DNA from: CAISCU01 sp943361925
GTDB lineage: Bacteria; Bacteroidota; Bacteroidia; UKL13-3
DNA length: 64,000 nucleotides
Direction: 5' to 3'
Assembly (NCBI GenBank): GCA_943361925.1
Contig: CALRIT020000006.1
Span: 62,001-126,000, forward strand
How positions within the stretch are numbered: position 1 is the stretch's first letter; each line of letters begins with the position of its first letter. Shown here in pieces: positions 1-8,593 of this stretch. The position numbers were made by a program, and so were the translations under genes. Under the pieces are notes generated by a model that was not told the DNA's origin, made no database searches, and saw only the letters and a list, made by a program, of their open reading frames with translations.

Positions 1-1463
1 GACTTTGTTCTTACCTGTTAATTGGTTTCTGGTTTAAAAATCCTGCATACAATGATGCTGCTAAAAAAGCATTCATCATGAATAGAATTGGTGACTTAGG
101 TTTCCTTTTAGGCATGTTCATGTTGGTGTTTTATTTTGGTGGATTGGATTACGGAATCGTAAATCAATCGGCTATGACCATGGAAAAAGGTTCAGGCATT
201 TTGGTTTTAACTACCCTCCTATTATTTGTAGGTGCTACTGGTAAAAGTGCTCAATTACCTTTATACACTTGGTTACCTGATGCGATGGCAGGTCCAACTC
301 CAGTTTCAGCTTTGATTCACGCAGCTACGATGGTAACTGCCGGCATTTATATGATTGCTCGTTCAAATATCTTATTTGTTTTGGCTCCATTTACATTAGA
401 AATCATATTAATTATTGGTGTTGCAACATCATTATTTGCTGCAATCATTGGTATCAAACAAAATGATATTAAAAAAGTATTGGCTTATTCTACTGTATCA
501 CAATTAGGATTAATGTTTGCGGCTTTAGGTTTAGGTGCTTTTGAAAGCGGAATGTTCCATGTATTAACTCATGCATTCTTTAAAGCATTATTATTCTTAG
601 GCGCAGGTAGCGTAATTCATGCCATGAGCGGAGAACAGGATATTAGAAACATGGGTGGCTTGAGAAAATATACTAAAGTTACTTTTATTACATTTTTAAT
701 TGGTTCTTTGGCTATTTCAGGAATCTTCCCTTTTGCCGGTTTCTTTTCTAAAGATGAAATTTTAGCAGCTTCATTCGAACACAATAAAATCGTATGGATT
801 TTATTAAGCATCAGTTCAATGATTACTGCTTTTTATATGTTCCGCCTTGTTTTCTTAACTTTCTATGGTGATTTCAGAGGAACCGAAGAACAAAAACATC
901 ATTTACATGAATCACCAGCAACCATTACAATTCCTTTAATGGTTTTGGCAGTGCTTTCAATTGTAGGTGGATTTATTGGATTGCCTGCTGTTTTTAGCAA
1001 GATTCATTCATTTAAAACATTCTTAGCTCCAGTTTTTGCCGATTCGAAAACATTGGTAGAAGCAGCTCATGAGCACAGTCATTCAACAGAGTGGATGTTA
1101 ATGGGAATTGCTACAATCGCTGCATTAATTAGTATTGGATATGCTTGGAGTTTATATATCAGCAAAAAAGTAATCCCTGAAAATGATTCAGAATTAAGCG
1201 GAATCAGCAAATGGGTATCAAATAAATTTTATGTTGATGAATTCTATGATGCGGTATTTGTAAAACCATTTAAAGTTTTAAGTGATTTGTTCCTTGTTTT
1301 GTTTGATAAACTTATCATAGATATGTTGGTGAACCTAAGTGCACTTATTGTTGATGTAACAGGTAGAACCTATCGTTTAATTCAAACAGGAAATACAGGA
1401 TTTTATGTTTTTGCCATGGTAATTAGCGTGGTTGTTTTCTTATTCATTCAAATAATTCAGTAA
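1..1463 (+). CDS. nuoL: NADH-quinone oxidoreductase subunit L, 5' end outside window
   Basis: Membrane subunit of respiratory complex I, a proton-pumping antiporter-like subunit. The reading frame (codons from base 3) is open to the left edge, and the residues before the first ATG (base 78) already read as NuoL (for example NPAYNDAAKKAF then MNRIGDLGFLLG), so that ATG is internal and the gene is truncated by the window. The hallmark stretch TWLPDAMAGPTPVSALIHAA lies near 270-330, followed by the lysine/histidine-rich antiporter segment with HAFFKALLFLGAG. The C-terminal part contains the long amphipathic segment and last membrane helix typical of NuoL. Its stop codon overlaps the nuoM start by one base, so the two are in one operon. 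Confidence 0.97.
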   Translation, partial: LCSYLLIGFWFKNPAYNDAAKKAFIMNRIGDLGFLLGMFMLVFYFGGLDYGIVNQSAMTMEKGSGILVLTTLLLFVGATGKSAQLPLYTWLPDAMAGPTPVSALIHAATMVTAGIYMIARSNILFVLAPFTLEIILIIGVATSLFAAIIGIKQNDIKKVLAYSTVSQLGLMFAALGLGAFESGMFHVLTHAFFKALLFLGAGSVIHAMSGEQDIRNMGGLRKYTKVTFITFLIGSLAISGIFPFAGFFSKDEILAASFEHNKIVWILLSISSMITAFYMFRLVFLTFYGDFRGTEEQKHHLHESPATITIPLMVLAVLSIVGGFIGLPAVFSKIHSFKTFLAPVFADSKTLVEAAHEHSHSTEWMLMGIATIAALISIGYAWSLYISKKVIPENDSELSGISKWVSNKFYVDEFYDAVFVKPFKVLSDLFLVLFDKLIIDMLVNLSALIVDVTGRTYRLIQTGNTGFYVFAMVISVVVFLFIQIIQ

Positions 1464-2896
1464 TGTTAAGCTTAGACCTATTATTTATACCCTTGTTTGC
1501 ATCCATCCTTTTGTTGTTTTCAAAAGGAAATGCTTCCCGTGTTTTGGCTTTCGTATTTAGCATAGCACAACTGGCTTTAACAGTTTATTCTTATACTGTT
1601 TTTAAAGCTAATGGTGCTGAAGCATTTGAATTTAGTGCCCCATGGGTTCAAAAACCTTTAATAAATGTACATTTTGGTGTTGATGGTATTAGTTTATTAA
1701 TGGTGATTTTAACTAATTTATTGATGCCACTAATTATTCTAAGTGGATTCAATAGAGAAACAAATCGTCCGCATATTTTTTACGCACTGATGTTGTTTAT
1801 GCAATTTGCACTAAACGGCGTGTTCTTATCTTTAGACGGATTTGTTTATTATATCTTCTGGGAATTGGCTTTGATTCCAATATACTTCATTGCTTTTAAT
1901 TGGGGTGATGAAAACAGAGCAAAAGTTACACTCAAGTTCTTTATCTATACTTTGGCAGGAAGTTTATTGATGTTATTTGGATTCTTATTCCTGTATATGA
2001 TGACTCCAAATCATTCTTTAGATTGGAATACATTAAGCACAATTAAGAGTTGTTCTTGTAACCAAACCTGGTTATTTTGGTTGTTTTTTGTTGCATTTGC
2101 TATTAAAATTCCAATTTTCCCTTTCCACACTTGGCAGCCTGATACTTATAAATCAGCTCCAACGCAAGGAACCATGTTACTTTCTGGTATCATGTTAAAA
2201 ATGGGAACTTATAGTTTACTAAGATGGTTAATTCCTATTATTCCTGATGGATTTAAAGAATGGCAATCAGTTGTAATCACTATTTCAGTTATTGGAATCG
2301 TTTACGCTTCAATCATTGCTATTATGCAAAGAGATTTGAAAAAACTATTTGCTTATTCATCAATTGCACACGTTGGACTAATAGCTGCAGGTATCTTTAG
2401 TTTTACCCAACAAGGTATGCAAGGTGGTTTGGTACAAATGTTGGCTCATGGTATCAATGTGGTGGGTTTATTCTTTTGTGCTGATATCATTTTAAATAGA
2501 ACCGGAACATTACAAATTGAAAACCTTGGTGGTATAAGAAATCAGGCTCCACAATTTGCAACTTGGTTCTTGATTATCGTATTAGGCTCTGTTGCTTTAC
2601 CACTAACCAATGGTTTCATAGGTGAATTCCTTTTATTGTATGGTGTTTTTGAATACAATACTTGGTTAAGCGTATTTGCAGGTTTAACTATTATTCTTGG
2701 CGCAGTTTATATGTTAAGAATGTTCCAAAATGTAATGTCAGGACCGGTTAACGAATCAATTCCTGTTTTTACCGATTTGTTATGGAATGAAAAAGCTGTA
2801 TTAATTAGTATTGCCTTATTGATATTCATTTTTGGATTATACCCGGCTCCAATACTTGAATTAACTCAACCTGCAATTGATAACCTTCTAAAATAA
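1463..2896 (+). CDS. nuoM: NADH-quinone oxidoreductase subunit M
   Basis: Second antiporter-like proton-pumping subunit of complex I, a polytopic inner-membrane protein of 477 residues, which is normal length. The conserved membrane glutamate sits in FWELALIPIYF near residue 134. The segment FPFHTWQPDTYKSAPTQGT near 215-235 corresponds to the LPDAHTxAPT motif of the family, and a conserved lysine follows in GIMLKMG. The ATG start shares its A with the nuoL stop codon, and nuoN follows after five bases, giving the usual L-M-N order at the end of a nuo operon. Confidence 0.97.
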   Translation: MLSLDLLFIPLFASILLLFSKGNASRVLAFVFSIAQLALTVYSYTVFKANGAEAFEFSAPWVQKPLINVHFGVDGISLLMVILTNLLMPLIILSGFNRETNRPHIFYALMLFMQFALNGVFLSLDGFVYYIFWELALIPIYFIAFNWGDENRAKVTLKFFIYTLAGSLLMLFGFLFLYMMTPNHSLDWNTLSTIKSCSCNQTWLFWLFFVAFAIKIPIFPFHTWQPDTYKSAPTQGTMLLSGIMLKMGTYSLLRWLIPIIPDGFKEWQSVVITISVIGIVYASIIAIMQRDLKKLFAYSSIAHVGLIAAGIFSFTQQGMQGGLVQMLAHGINVVGLFFCADIILNRTGTLQIENLGGIRNQAPQFATWFLIIVLGSVALPLTNGFIGEFLLLYGVFEYNTWLSVFAGLTIILGAVYMLRMFQNVMSGPVNESIPVFTDLLWNEKAVLISIALLIFIFGLYPAPILELTQPAIDNLLK

Positions 2897-2901
2897 TAAT
2901 T

Positions 2902-4278
2902 GTGAATACACTTATATATACTTCGGCATTAGGATTTGCTGCCATGTTATTGGAGGTTTTAAACCTTCGTAAAATTATTATTCCTGCAATGGTTATTGGA
3001 TTAGCTATTGTGTTCGGATTGAATCTTCAAGATTGGAACCACCCTCAAACTTATTTCAACGATATGCTTGAAGTAAGCAAATTTTCAGTTGGATTTGGTG
3101 GCTTGGCTATTTTTATCACTATTTTGATTTTTATGATGGCATCTGAATTTTATTCAGACCAGGAAAACCAAATTAGTGATTATATCTCTATCATGACCTT
3201 CATTTTATGTGGAGCCTTGATGATGGTTAGTTTTGCTAATCTGGTTATGTTATTTTTAGGAATTGAAACATTGAGTATTGCTTTGTATGCAATGGCAGGA
3301 AGTAAACGATTTGATGTTAAATCAAATGAAGCCGGTTTCAAATATTTCCTTATGGGTTCTTTTGCCTCTGCTTTTCTATTATTTGGAATTGCATTGGTTT
3401 ATGGAGCCGTTCATTCTTTTCATATCAGTCAGATTTCTGCTTATATCACACAAAGCAACACACTCTCTCCAATGTTTTTAACTGGAATGAGTTTGATATT
3501 ATTTGCAATGTTATTCAAAGTATCAGCTGCACCTTTTCATTTTTGGGCACCGGATGTATATGAAGGTTCACCGGCATTGGTTACTGCCTTCATGAGTACT
3601 TTGGTTAAAGTTGCAGGTTTTGCAGCTTTCTACAGATTAATGACAGCAACCTTTACTTATGGAACAGGTATTTCGGATATGATATTGTTAATTGTCACAA
3701 TTCTGACATTATTTACAGGAAACCTATCTGCCTTGGCTCAGGATAACTTCAAAAGACTATTGGCCTTTTCAGGGATTTCTCATGCAGGTTATATGATGTT
3801 GTTGATTTTAAGCAGTAAATCCTTCCCAGCCTCAGCATTATTGTATTACAGCGCTGCTTATGCATTGTCGACAATAGCGGCTTTTGCTATTGCCTTACCA
3901 GTATTTAAATCAACAGGTTCAGAACTAATTAATGCTTTTAATGGATTGGGTAAAAAGAATCCTGTATTAGCTGCTTGTATGTCGATTGCCATGTTAGGTC
4001 TTGCAGGAATACCACCATTTGCAGGATTTTTTGGCAAATTCTTCATTTTTACAGAAGCTTTACAAAACGGATATTTCTATACTGTTTTAATAGCTATCAT
4101 CAACTCTATCATAGGTATATACTATTATTTCAAGGTAATTTTGGCCATGTACGGCAAACCTGCGAATGAAACCCAAATCGAAAATCCATTGACTTATCAA
4201 TTAGTTATGTGGTTATGTGTTGGCTTAAGTTTGCTTCTGGGTATATTGCCGGGAATGTTAACAGACGTATTTAACTAA
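2902..4278 (+). CDS. nuoN: NADH-quinone oxidoreductase subunit N
   Basis: Third antiporter-like subunit of complex I, 458 residues, polytopic membrane protein. The segment KVSAAPFHFWAPDVYEGSP near 200-220 and the downstream STLVKVAGF lysine motif are diagnostic of NuoN. The start is GTG; no ATG lies in a better position, and the spacing to nuoM is five bases. This is the last nuo gene here; a gap of 114 bases separates it from exbB, so the complex I operon probably ends at this gene. No obvious hairpin terminator is seen in the gap. Confidence 0.96.
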   Translation: MNTLIYTSALGFAAMLLEVLNLRKIIIPAMVIGLAIVFGLNLQDWNHPQTYFNDMLEVSKFSVGFGGLAIFITILIFMMASEFYSDQENQISDYISIMTFILCGALMMVSFANLVMLFLGIETLSIALYAMAGSKRFDVKSNEAGFKYFLMGSFASAFLLFGIALVYGAVHSFHISQISAYITQSNTLSPMFLTGMSLILFAMLFKVSAAPFHFWAPDVYEGSPALVTAFMSTLVKVAGFAAFYRLMTATFTYGTGISDMILLIVTILTLFTGNLSALAQDNFKRLLAFSGISHAGYMMLLILSSKSFPASALLYYSAAYALSTIAAFAIALPVFKSTGSELINAFNGLGKKNPVLAACMSIAMLGLAGIPPFAGFFGKFFIFTEALQNGYFYTVLIAIINSIIGIYYYFKVILAMYGKPANETQIENPLTYQLVMWLCVGLSLLLGILPGMLTDVFN

Positions 4279-4392
4279 TGACCCGTTAAGCATGACAAAT
4301 GTTATCGAATGATTAATTCAAGATATTTGGCTTGCATTTTCCTTAAAAAAGACTTTTTTTGTAAACAACTAAACAATATAATTTAAACAAAA

Positions 4393-5217
4393 ATGAACAA
4401 GGTAGCAGCTCCAAAAAAAGAAAGCGTATTGAAAAGTCAATTCGCTTCTTTCGCTATTCCAATTCTGGTTATCACCGGTATCCTAATCTACAAATTTGTA
4501 TTAGGTAATTCATCAAATTTCCAAGGCGGAGATTCAAACAATCATCCGGTTGAAGAAGGTGTTGGACACGTATTAGGATTAATTTACAAAGGTGGATTTA
4601 TCGTACCAATTTTATTATCATTGGTTTTAATGAGTATCACTTTCTCAATCGAGCGTTTCTTAACTATTGGAAAAGCACAAGGAAAAGGTCGTGCTGAACA
4701 ATTTGTAAGAAGAGTACAAGGTCATTTATCTGCAGGTAATGTTGATGCTGCAATTGCAGAATGTGACAAACAGCAAGGTTCTGTTGCAAACGTTGTTAAA
4801 TCAAGTTTGAACAAATACAAAGAAATGGAAGCTATAACTGGTATGGATAAAGACCAAAAAGTTTTGGCTATTCAAAAAGAATTAGAAGAAGCTACAACAT
4901 TAGAATTACCTATGTTAGAAAAGAACTTGGTTATTATCGCTACTATGGCTTCAGTTTCAACTTTGATCGCGTTATTAGGAACGGTAATTGGTATGATTAA
5001 AGCGTTCTCAGCTTTAGGTACTGGTGGTGCACCGGATTCAGTAGGTTTAGCAAATGGTATCTCTGAGGCTTTGATTAATACAGCTTTAGGTATTGGTAAC
5101 TCTGCTGTAGCTATTATCATGTACAATGTATTCACAACTAAAATCGATAAGATTACTTACACTATCGACGAGGCTGGATTTAGCATTGTTCAAACTTTCG
5201 CTGAAAAGCACAAATAA
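4393..5217 (+). CDS. exbB: MotA/TolQ/ExbB proton channel family protein
   Basis: Proton-channel subunit that with ExbD and TonB energises outer-membrane transport. It is 274 residues with a predicted membrane helix near 18-37, a second near 68-86 followed by SIERFLTIG, a cytoplasmic domain, and two C-terminal helices carrying the family signature (ATMASVSTLIALLGTVIGM near 180 and the GISEALINTALG region near 220). The N-terminal extension with an extra helix is common in Bacteroidota ExbB proteins. It is the first gene of the exbB-exbD-exbD-tonB set. A T-run ending in TTTTTTTG at 4354-4361 could be a weak promoter box, but the match is low-complexity. Confidence 0.95.
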   Translation: MNKVAAPKKESVLKSQFASFAIPILVITGILIYKFVLGNSSNFQGGDSNNHPVEEGVGHVLGLIYKGGFIVPILLSLVLMSITFSIERFLTIGKAQGKGRAEQFVRRVQGHLSAGNVDAAIAECDKQQGSVANVVKSSLNKYKEMEAITGMDKDQKVLAIQKELEEATTLELPMLEKNLVIIATMASVSTLIALLGTVIGMIKAFSALGTGGAPDSVGLANGISEALINTALGIGNSAVAIIMYNVFTTKIDKITYTIDEAGFSIVQTFAEKHK

Positions 5218-5266
5218 TCGGAATTAGAATTAACCGGGTTGAAAAACCCTAAAAAGATTAATAATT

Positions 5267-5869
5267 ATGCCAAAGGTTAAAGTACCGCGTAAGAGTACAT
5301 CGGTGGACATGACTGCTATGACAGACGTAGCGTTCTTGCTTCTCACCTTTTTTATGCTCGCAACGCAGTTCAAACCGGATGAACCGGTGACAGTAAATGC
5401 ACCTTCATCAGTAGCAGAAGTTTTACTTCCGGATGTGGATATTATGACTATTACCATTGCAGGTGATGGACGTGTATTCTTCGCTCTGGAAGGACAGCAA
5501 TACAAAGAAAAATTGATTGAAGAAATGGGTAAAAAATACCAAACAACTTTCACAAAAGATGAAATCAAAAGTTTCTCTTTGATGTCGAGTTTTGGTGTTC
5601 CATTTGGACAATTAAAACAATTGCTGGCTTTAAAAGCTGATGAAAGAGCTAGATTTACTCAATCGGGAATTCCTGCGGATTCATTAAACAATGAACTCGC
5701 CGACTGGATCTGGCAATCGCGTTTAGCAAATAATAAGGTAAGAGTTGCCATTAAAGGTGACCAGGAAACTAATTACCCAATTGTTAAACAGGTGATTTCC
5801 ACTTTACAGGAGAAAAAAGTAAACCGTTTTAATTTCATCACCAATCTGTCGACAGAACCGATAGAATAA
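5267..5869 (+). CDS. exbD: ExbD/TolR family biopolymer transport protein (first copy)
   Basis: Single-span periplasmic partner of ExbB. The N terminus carries the family pattern STSVDMTAMTDVAFLLLTFF (about residues 10-30), with the functional membrane aspartate in MTDVAF, followed by a periplasmic domain to residue 200. It is longer than the 140-residue enterobacterial ExbD; the extra length is typical of the Bacteroidota version. It lies 49 bases after exbB and 11 bases before a second, different exbD gene, so the complex probably uses two ExbD types. Confidence 0.93.
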   Translation: MPKVKVPRKSTSVDMTAMTDVAFLLLTFFMLATQFKPDEPVTVNAPSSVAEVLLPDVDIMTITIAGDGRVFFALEGQQYKEKLIEEMGKKYQTTFTKDEIKSFSLMSSFGVPFGQLKQLLALKADERARFTQSGIPADSLNNELADWIWQSRLANNKVRVAIKGDQETNYPIVKQVISTLQEKKVNRFNFITNLSTEPIE

Positions 5870-5880
5870 ACAAAAAGACG

Positions 5881-6534
5881 ATGGCAGAAATAGAAGGTGG
5901 CGGTGGCGGTGGCCATAAAAAAGGTGGTAAACCAAAAGGTAAGAAAATGTCGACCCGTGTGGATTTTACTCCCATGGTAGACTTAGGATTCCTTTTGATT
6001 ACATTCTTTATGTTGACTACTTCCATGAATAAGCCAAAAACCATGGAAATTAATATGCCGGTGAAGGATCCGATTGAAGAAAAGGATAAAATCAAGGTTA
6101 AAGCTTCACAGGCTATTACAGTATTACTAACTGAAAACGATAAAATAGTTTACTATTTTATCAATGAAACTACAGGTGAACCTGAAACTCCGGTTATTAC
6201 TGATTTCAGTAAAGGAGGTATCAGAGCCACTTTGTTAGAAAAAAATAGAGGATTGTTCGAAAAAGCAGGTAAAAATAACTTCGACTCAATTCCTATTTAT
6301 AAAGAAATGTTCCGCATGGATAAGATTTCGGAAGAAACAATGCGCGCAAATATAGCTGCAATTAAAAATGAAAAAGAAGGTTTAATTGTAGTAATCAAAG
6401 CTGATGATAAAGCCAAATACAGAAATTTGGTTGATATCCTCGATGAGATGTTAATTTGCAATATTGGTAGATACGCAATCGTAGATATTACAGATGTGGA
6501 GCGTGAATTGATTACAACAGCGGCCGTTAAATAA
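5881..6534 (+). CDS. exbD: ExbD/TolR family biopolymer transport protein (second copy)
   Basis: Second ExbD of the operon, 217 residues. It begins with a short glycine- and lysine-rich cytoplasmic tail (GGGGGG then KKGGKPKGKK) before the membrane segment TPMVDLGFLLITFFMLT near 28-46, which holds the channel aspartate. The remainder is periplasmic. It is clearly diverged from the upstream exbD, so this is not a recent tandem duplicate; paired exbD genes before tonB are a recurrent arrangement in this phylum. tonB starts 12 bases downstream. Confidence 0.93.
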   Translation: MAEIEGGGGGGHKKGGKPKGKKMSTRVDFTPMVDLGFLLITFFMLTTSMNKPKTMEINMPVKDPIEEKDKIKVKASQAITVLLTENDKIVYYFINETTGEPETPVITDFSKGGIRATLLEKNRGLFEKAGKNNFDSIPIYKEMFRMDKISEETMRANIAAIKNEKEGLIVVIKADDKAKYRNLVDILDEMLICNIGRYAIVDITDVERELITTAAVK

Positions 6535-6546
6535 ATAGATCAAATC

Positions 6547-7347
6547 ATGGCAAAAGTTAATATTTTCGATAATAAATGGGTTGATCTGGTATTTCAAGGC
6601 CGTAACCAAGCTTATGGTGCTTATGTATTAAGAAAGAATGGTGATACCAATACTTTAAAAGGAATTGTTTTATCTATCGTACTTTTTACAACAAGTATTT
6701 CGGCTCCGGTTATTATCAACTATATCAAATCAAAAATCCCGAAAGAAAACGTGGTGAAAGTTACTGAGGTAAATACCCTCGAAGAACCACCACCAATTGA
6801 TAAAAATGAACCACCTCCTCCGGCTACTGAACCACCTCCTCCATTAAAGAGCACGGTTAAGTTCACTCCACCGGAAATTAAACCCGATCAGGAAGTTCCG
6901 GATGATGAGCCACCACCTGCTCAAGATGATATGAAGGACAAAGATGCTGGTGCAGCAACTGTGGAAGGTAGTGATGATGGTGTTGACCAAAGTCTTGTTG
7001 AAGGAAACGGAGACGGAGATGCAGCACCAGAAATTATGACTTTCGCAGAGCAAATGCCGGAATTTGCAGGTGGTACAGAAGAAATGTATAAGTACCTTGG
7101 AAAAAATATACAATATCCTCCTTTGGCTCGTGAAAACAGTATTGAGGGTAAAGTTATTCTAAGTTTCGTTGTTGGTGCAGATGGAAAAATCTCTCAAATC
7201 GAACAAGTTGGTAAAAAACTTGGTTGGGGTTTAGATGAAGAAGCCATTCGTGTTGTTAAATCAATGCCAGCTTGGACTCCAGGTAAACAAAACGGTAAAC
7301 CGGTTTATGTGAAATTCACTTTACCTATCCGTTTCCAATTAAACTAA
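6547..7347 (+). CDS. tonB: Energy transducer TonB
   Basis: Periplasm-spanning protein that transmits ExbBD energy to outer-membrane receptors. It is 266 residues: a cytoplasmic N terminus with the Bacteroidota-typical FQGRNQAYGAYVLRK, a membrane anchor near 38-58, a proline-rich spacer near 80-125 (runs such as EPPPPATEPPPPL), an acidic low-complexity stretch, and the TonB C-terminal domain near 180-266 with YPPLARENSIEGKV and AWTPGKQNGKPV. It closes the exbB-exbD-exbD-tonB block and is followed by a large stem-loop, then a new promoter box for the next gene. Confidence 0.95.
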   Translation: MAKVNIFDNKWVDLVFQGRNQAYGAYVLRKNGDTNTLKGIVLSIVLFTTSISAPVIINYIKSKIPKENVVKVTEVNTLEEPPPIDKNEPPPPATEPPPPLKSTVKFTPPEIKPDQEVPDDEPPPAQDDMKDKDAGAATVEGSDDGVDQSLVEGNGDGDAAPEIMTFAEQMPEFAGGTEEMYKYLGKNIQYPPLARENSIEGKVILSFVVGADGKISQIEQVGKKLGWGLDEEAIRVVKSMPAWTPGKQNGKPVYVKFTLPIRFQLN

Positions 7348-7351
7348 TTAT

Positions 7352-7417
7352 AAGCCTGAACAAGTTTTGTTGCTGAATCGAATATTTCGATTTAATCTCC
7401 AATTCCGGTTCAGGCTT
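7352..7417 (+). terminator. Stem-loop after tonB, probable terminator or attenuator
   Basis: A 10-bp perfect outer stem (AAGCCTGAAC at 7352-7361 with GTTCAGGCTT at 7408-7417) encloses a second 7-bp hairpin (AATCGAA/TTCGATT, 7376-7392). It lies five bases past the tonB stop and ends in a pyrimidine-rich CTTTA, not a strong T run. Position and stability suggest transcript termination or 3' end protection. Confidence 0.6.
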
Positions 7418-7420
7418 CTT

Positions 7421-7428
7421 TATATTTG
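7421..7428 (+). promoter_or_regulatory. TATATTTG, Bacteroidota -7 box
   Basis: Exact match to the TAnnTTTG -7 consensus of Bacteroidota, immediately after the tonB stem-loop and four bases before the ATG at 7432. It implies a separate promoter for the three downstream genes with a very short or absent leader. A matching -33 element is not clear. Confidence 0.5.
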
Positions 7429-7431
7429 TAT

Positions 7432-7653
7432 ATGAACGAAGAAGTAAATAATATCAGAGAACAAAGAGAAAAAACCGTAAGCCAATTACTTAGGTATTTT
7501 TCTGCAATTATGGCCGTTATGTACATGGCTGTAGGAATTCTGTTCTACTTCTATCCTGTTCTTCAAAATTTAGGGGAAACAGGAAAACTTGTTATTTGCA
7601 TTGGATTATTCACTTATGGAGTTATCAGATTAATCAGGATTTTTAAAAGATGA
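7432..7653 (+). CDS. Small two-helix membrane protein
   Basis: 73 residues: a charged N terminus (NEEVNNIREQREKT) and two hydrophobic helices near 20-42 and 50-67, ending in basic RLIRIFKR. No function is recognised. I use the ATG at 7432; an in-frame TTG two codons earlier overlaps the promoter box. The stop overlaps the next gene by four bases (ATGA), so it is translationally coupled to the PstS-like lipoprotein. It may assist that protein or the TonB complex, which is inference from position only. Confidence 0.75.
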   Translation: MNEEVNNIREQREKTVSQLLRYFSAIMAVMYMAVGILFYFYPVLQNLGETGKLVICIGLFTYGVIRLIRIFKR

Positions 7654-8582
7654 AAAACATACTTTATATCTTCATATTATTGTTTGCTCTGACTTCATGT
7701 AATAATGAATCAAACAACAAAACTACTGATACTACCACAAGCGGTGAAATCAATATTAGTTGTGATGAAAGTCTTAAACCAATTATTGATGCAGAGGAAG
7801 CCGTTTTTGAAGAATTATATCCAAATGCCAAACTCAATATCATTTATACAAACGAACAGAATGCTATAAACCTGGTTCTTCAGGATTCGGCAAGAGCAGC
7901 TATTGTTACTAGAAAAATGTCGAATGAAGAAGAGGCAATTCTTAAGGAACAAAAGATTGCCAGATCAAGAGCTATAAAAATTGCATACGATGCAGTAGGC
8001 TTTATCCTTCATCCGGAAAATAAAGACACAATTTTTACAGTTGAACAAATTGCCGGTATTTTATCTGGAAAAATTAAAGATTGGAGTCAAATCAACCCGA
8101 AAAATAAACAAGGTGCCATTCAGGTAGTTTTCGATAATCCTGCATCCGGCGCTATTCGCATGCTAAAAGATAGTCTTCATTTAGGAAAAGATTTAGGTGA
8201 AAATTGTTTCGCTGTTAAATCTAATCCGGAGGTTATCAGTCATGTAGAAAAAAATAAAAACAGTATTGGAATCATTGGAGTTAGTTGGATAAGCGACCCT
8301 GATGATTCATTGGTAAGGTATTTTATGAAGAAAATACAAGTTGCCGAAATTCAACCTAAGAAAATAACAATTGAAAGCATTACCTGGAAACCTATTCAGG
8401 GAAATATACATTTAAGACAATATCCGTTTTGGAGAGAGGTTTTTGTGGTAAGCAGAGAAGCACGTACAGGACTTGGCACGGGCTTTGCTAGCTTTTTATC
8501 AGGAGACCAAGGCCAAAGGATTATTTTAAAAGCCGGACTTGTGCCTTCAAGAGCAGCAATAAGGACAATAGAACTATATTAA
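7650..8582 (+). CDS. PstS-like phosphate/anion-binding lipoprotein
   Basis: Periplasmic substrate-binding protein of the PstS/PBP-like family, 310 residues. The N terminus is a lipoprotein signal with lipobox LTSC at about residue 16. Family features follow: GEINISCDESLKPI, the phosphate-binding-type loop DNPASGAIRML near 165, and the C-terminal segment ending in KAGLVPSRAAIRTIELY. No pstC, pstA, pstB or phoU lies nearby, so it is not in a phosphate ABC operon. It sits between the TonB genes and a TPR gene, an arrangement I recall from other Bacteroidota genomes; a role in sensing or scaffolding with TonB is possible but unproven. Confidence 0.85.
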   Translation: MKNILYIFILLFALTSCNNESNNKTTDTTTSGEINISCDESLKPIIDAEEAVFEELYPNAKLNIIYTNEQNAINLVLQDSARAAIVTRKMSNEEEAILKEQKIARSRAIKIAYDAVGFILHPENKDTIFTVEQIAGILSGKIKDWSQINPKNKQGAIQVVFDNPASGAIRMLKDSLHLGKDLGENCFAVKSNPEVISHVEKNKNSIGIIGVSWISDPDDSLVRYFMKKIQVAEIQPKKITIESITWKPIQGNIHLRQYPFWREVFVVSREARTGLGTGFASFLSGDQGQRIILKAGLVPSRAAIRTIELY

Positions 8583-8593
8583 AGATTAGAATT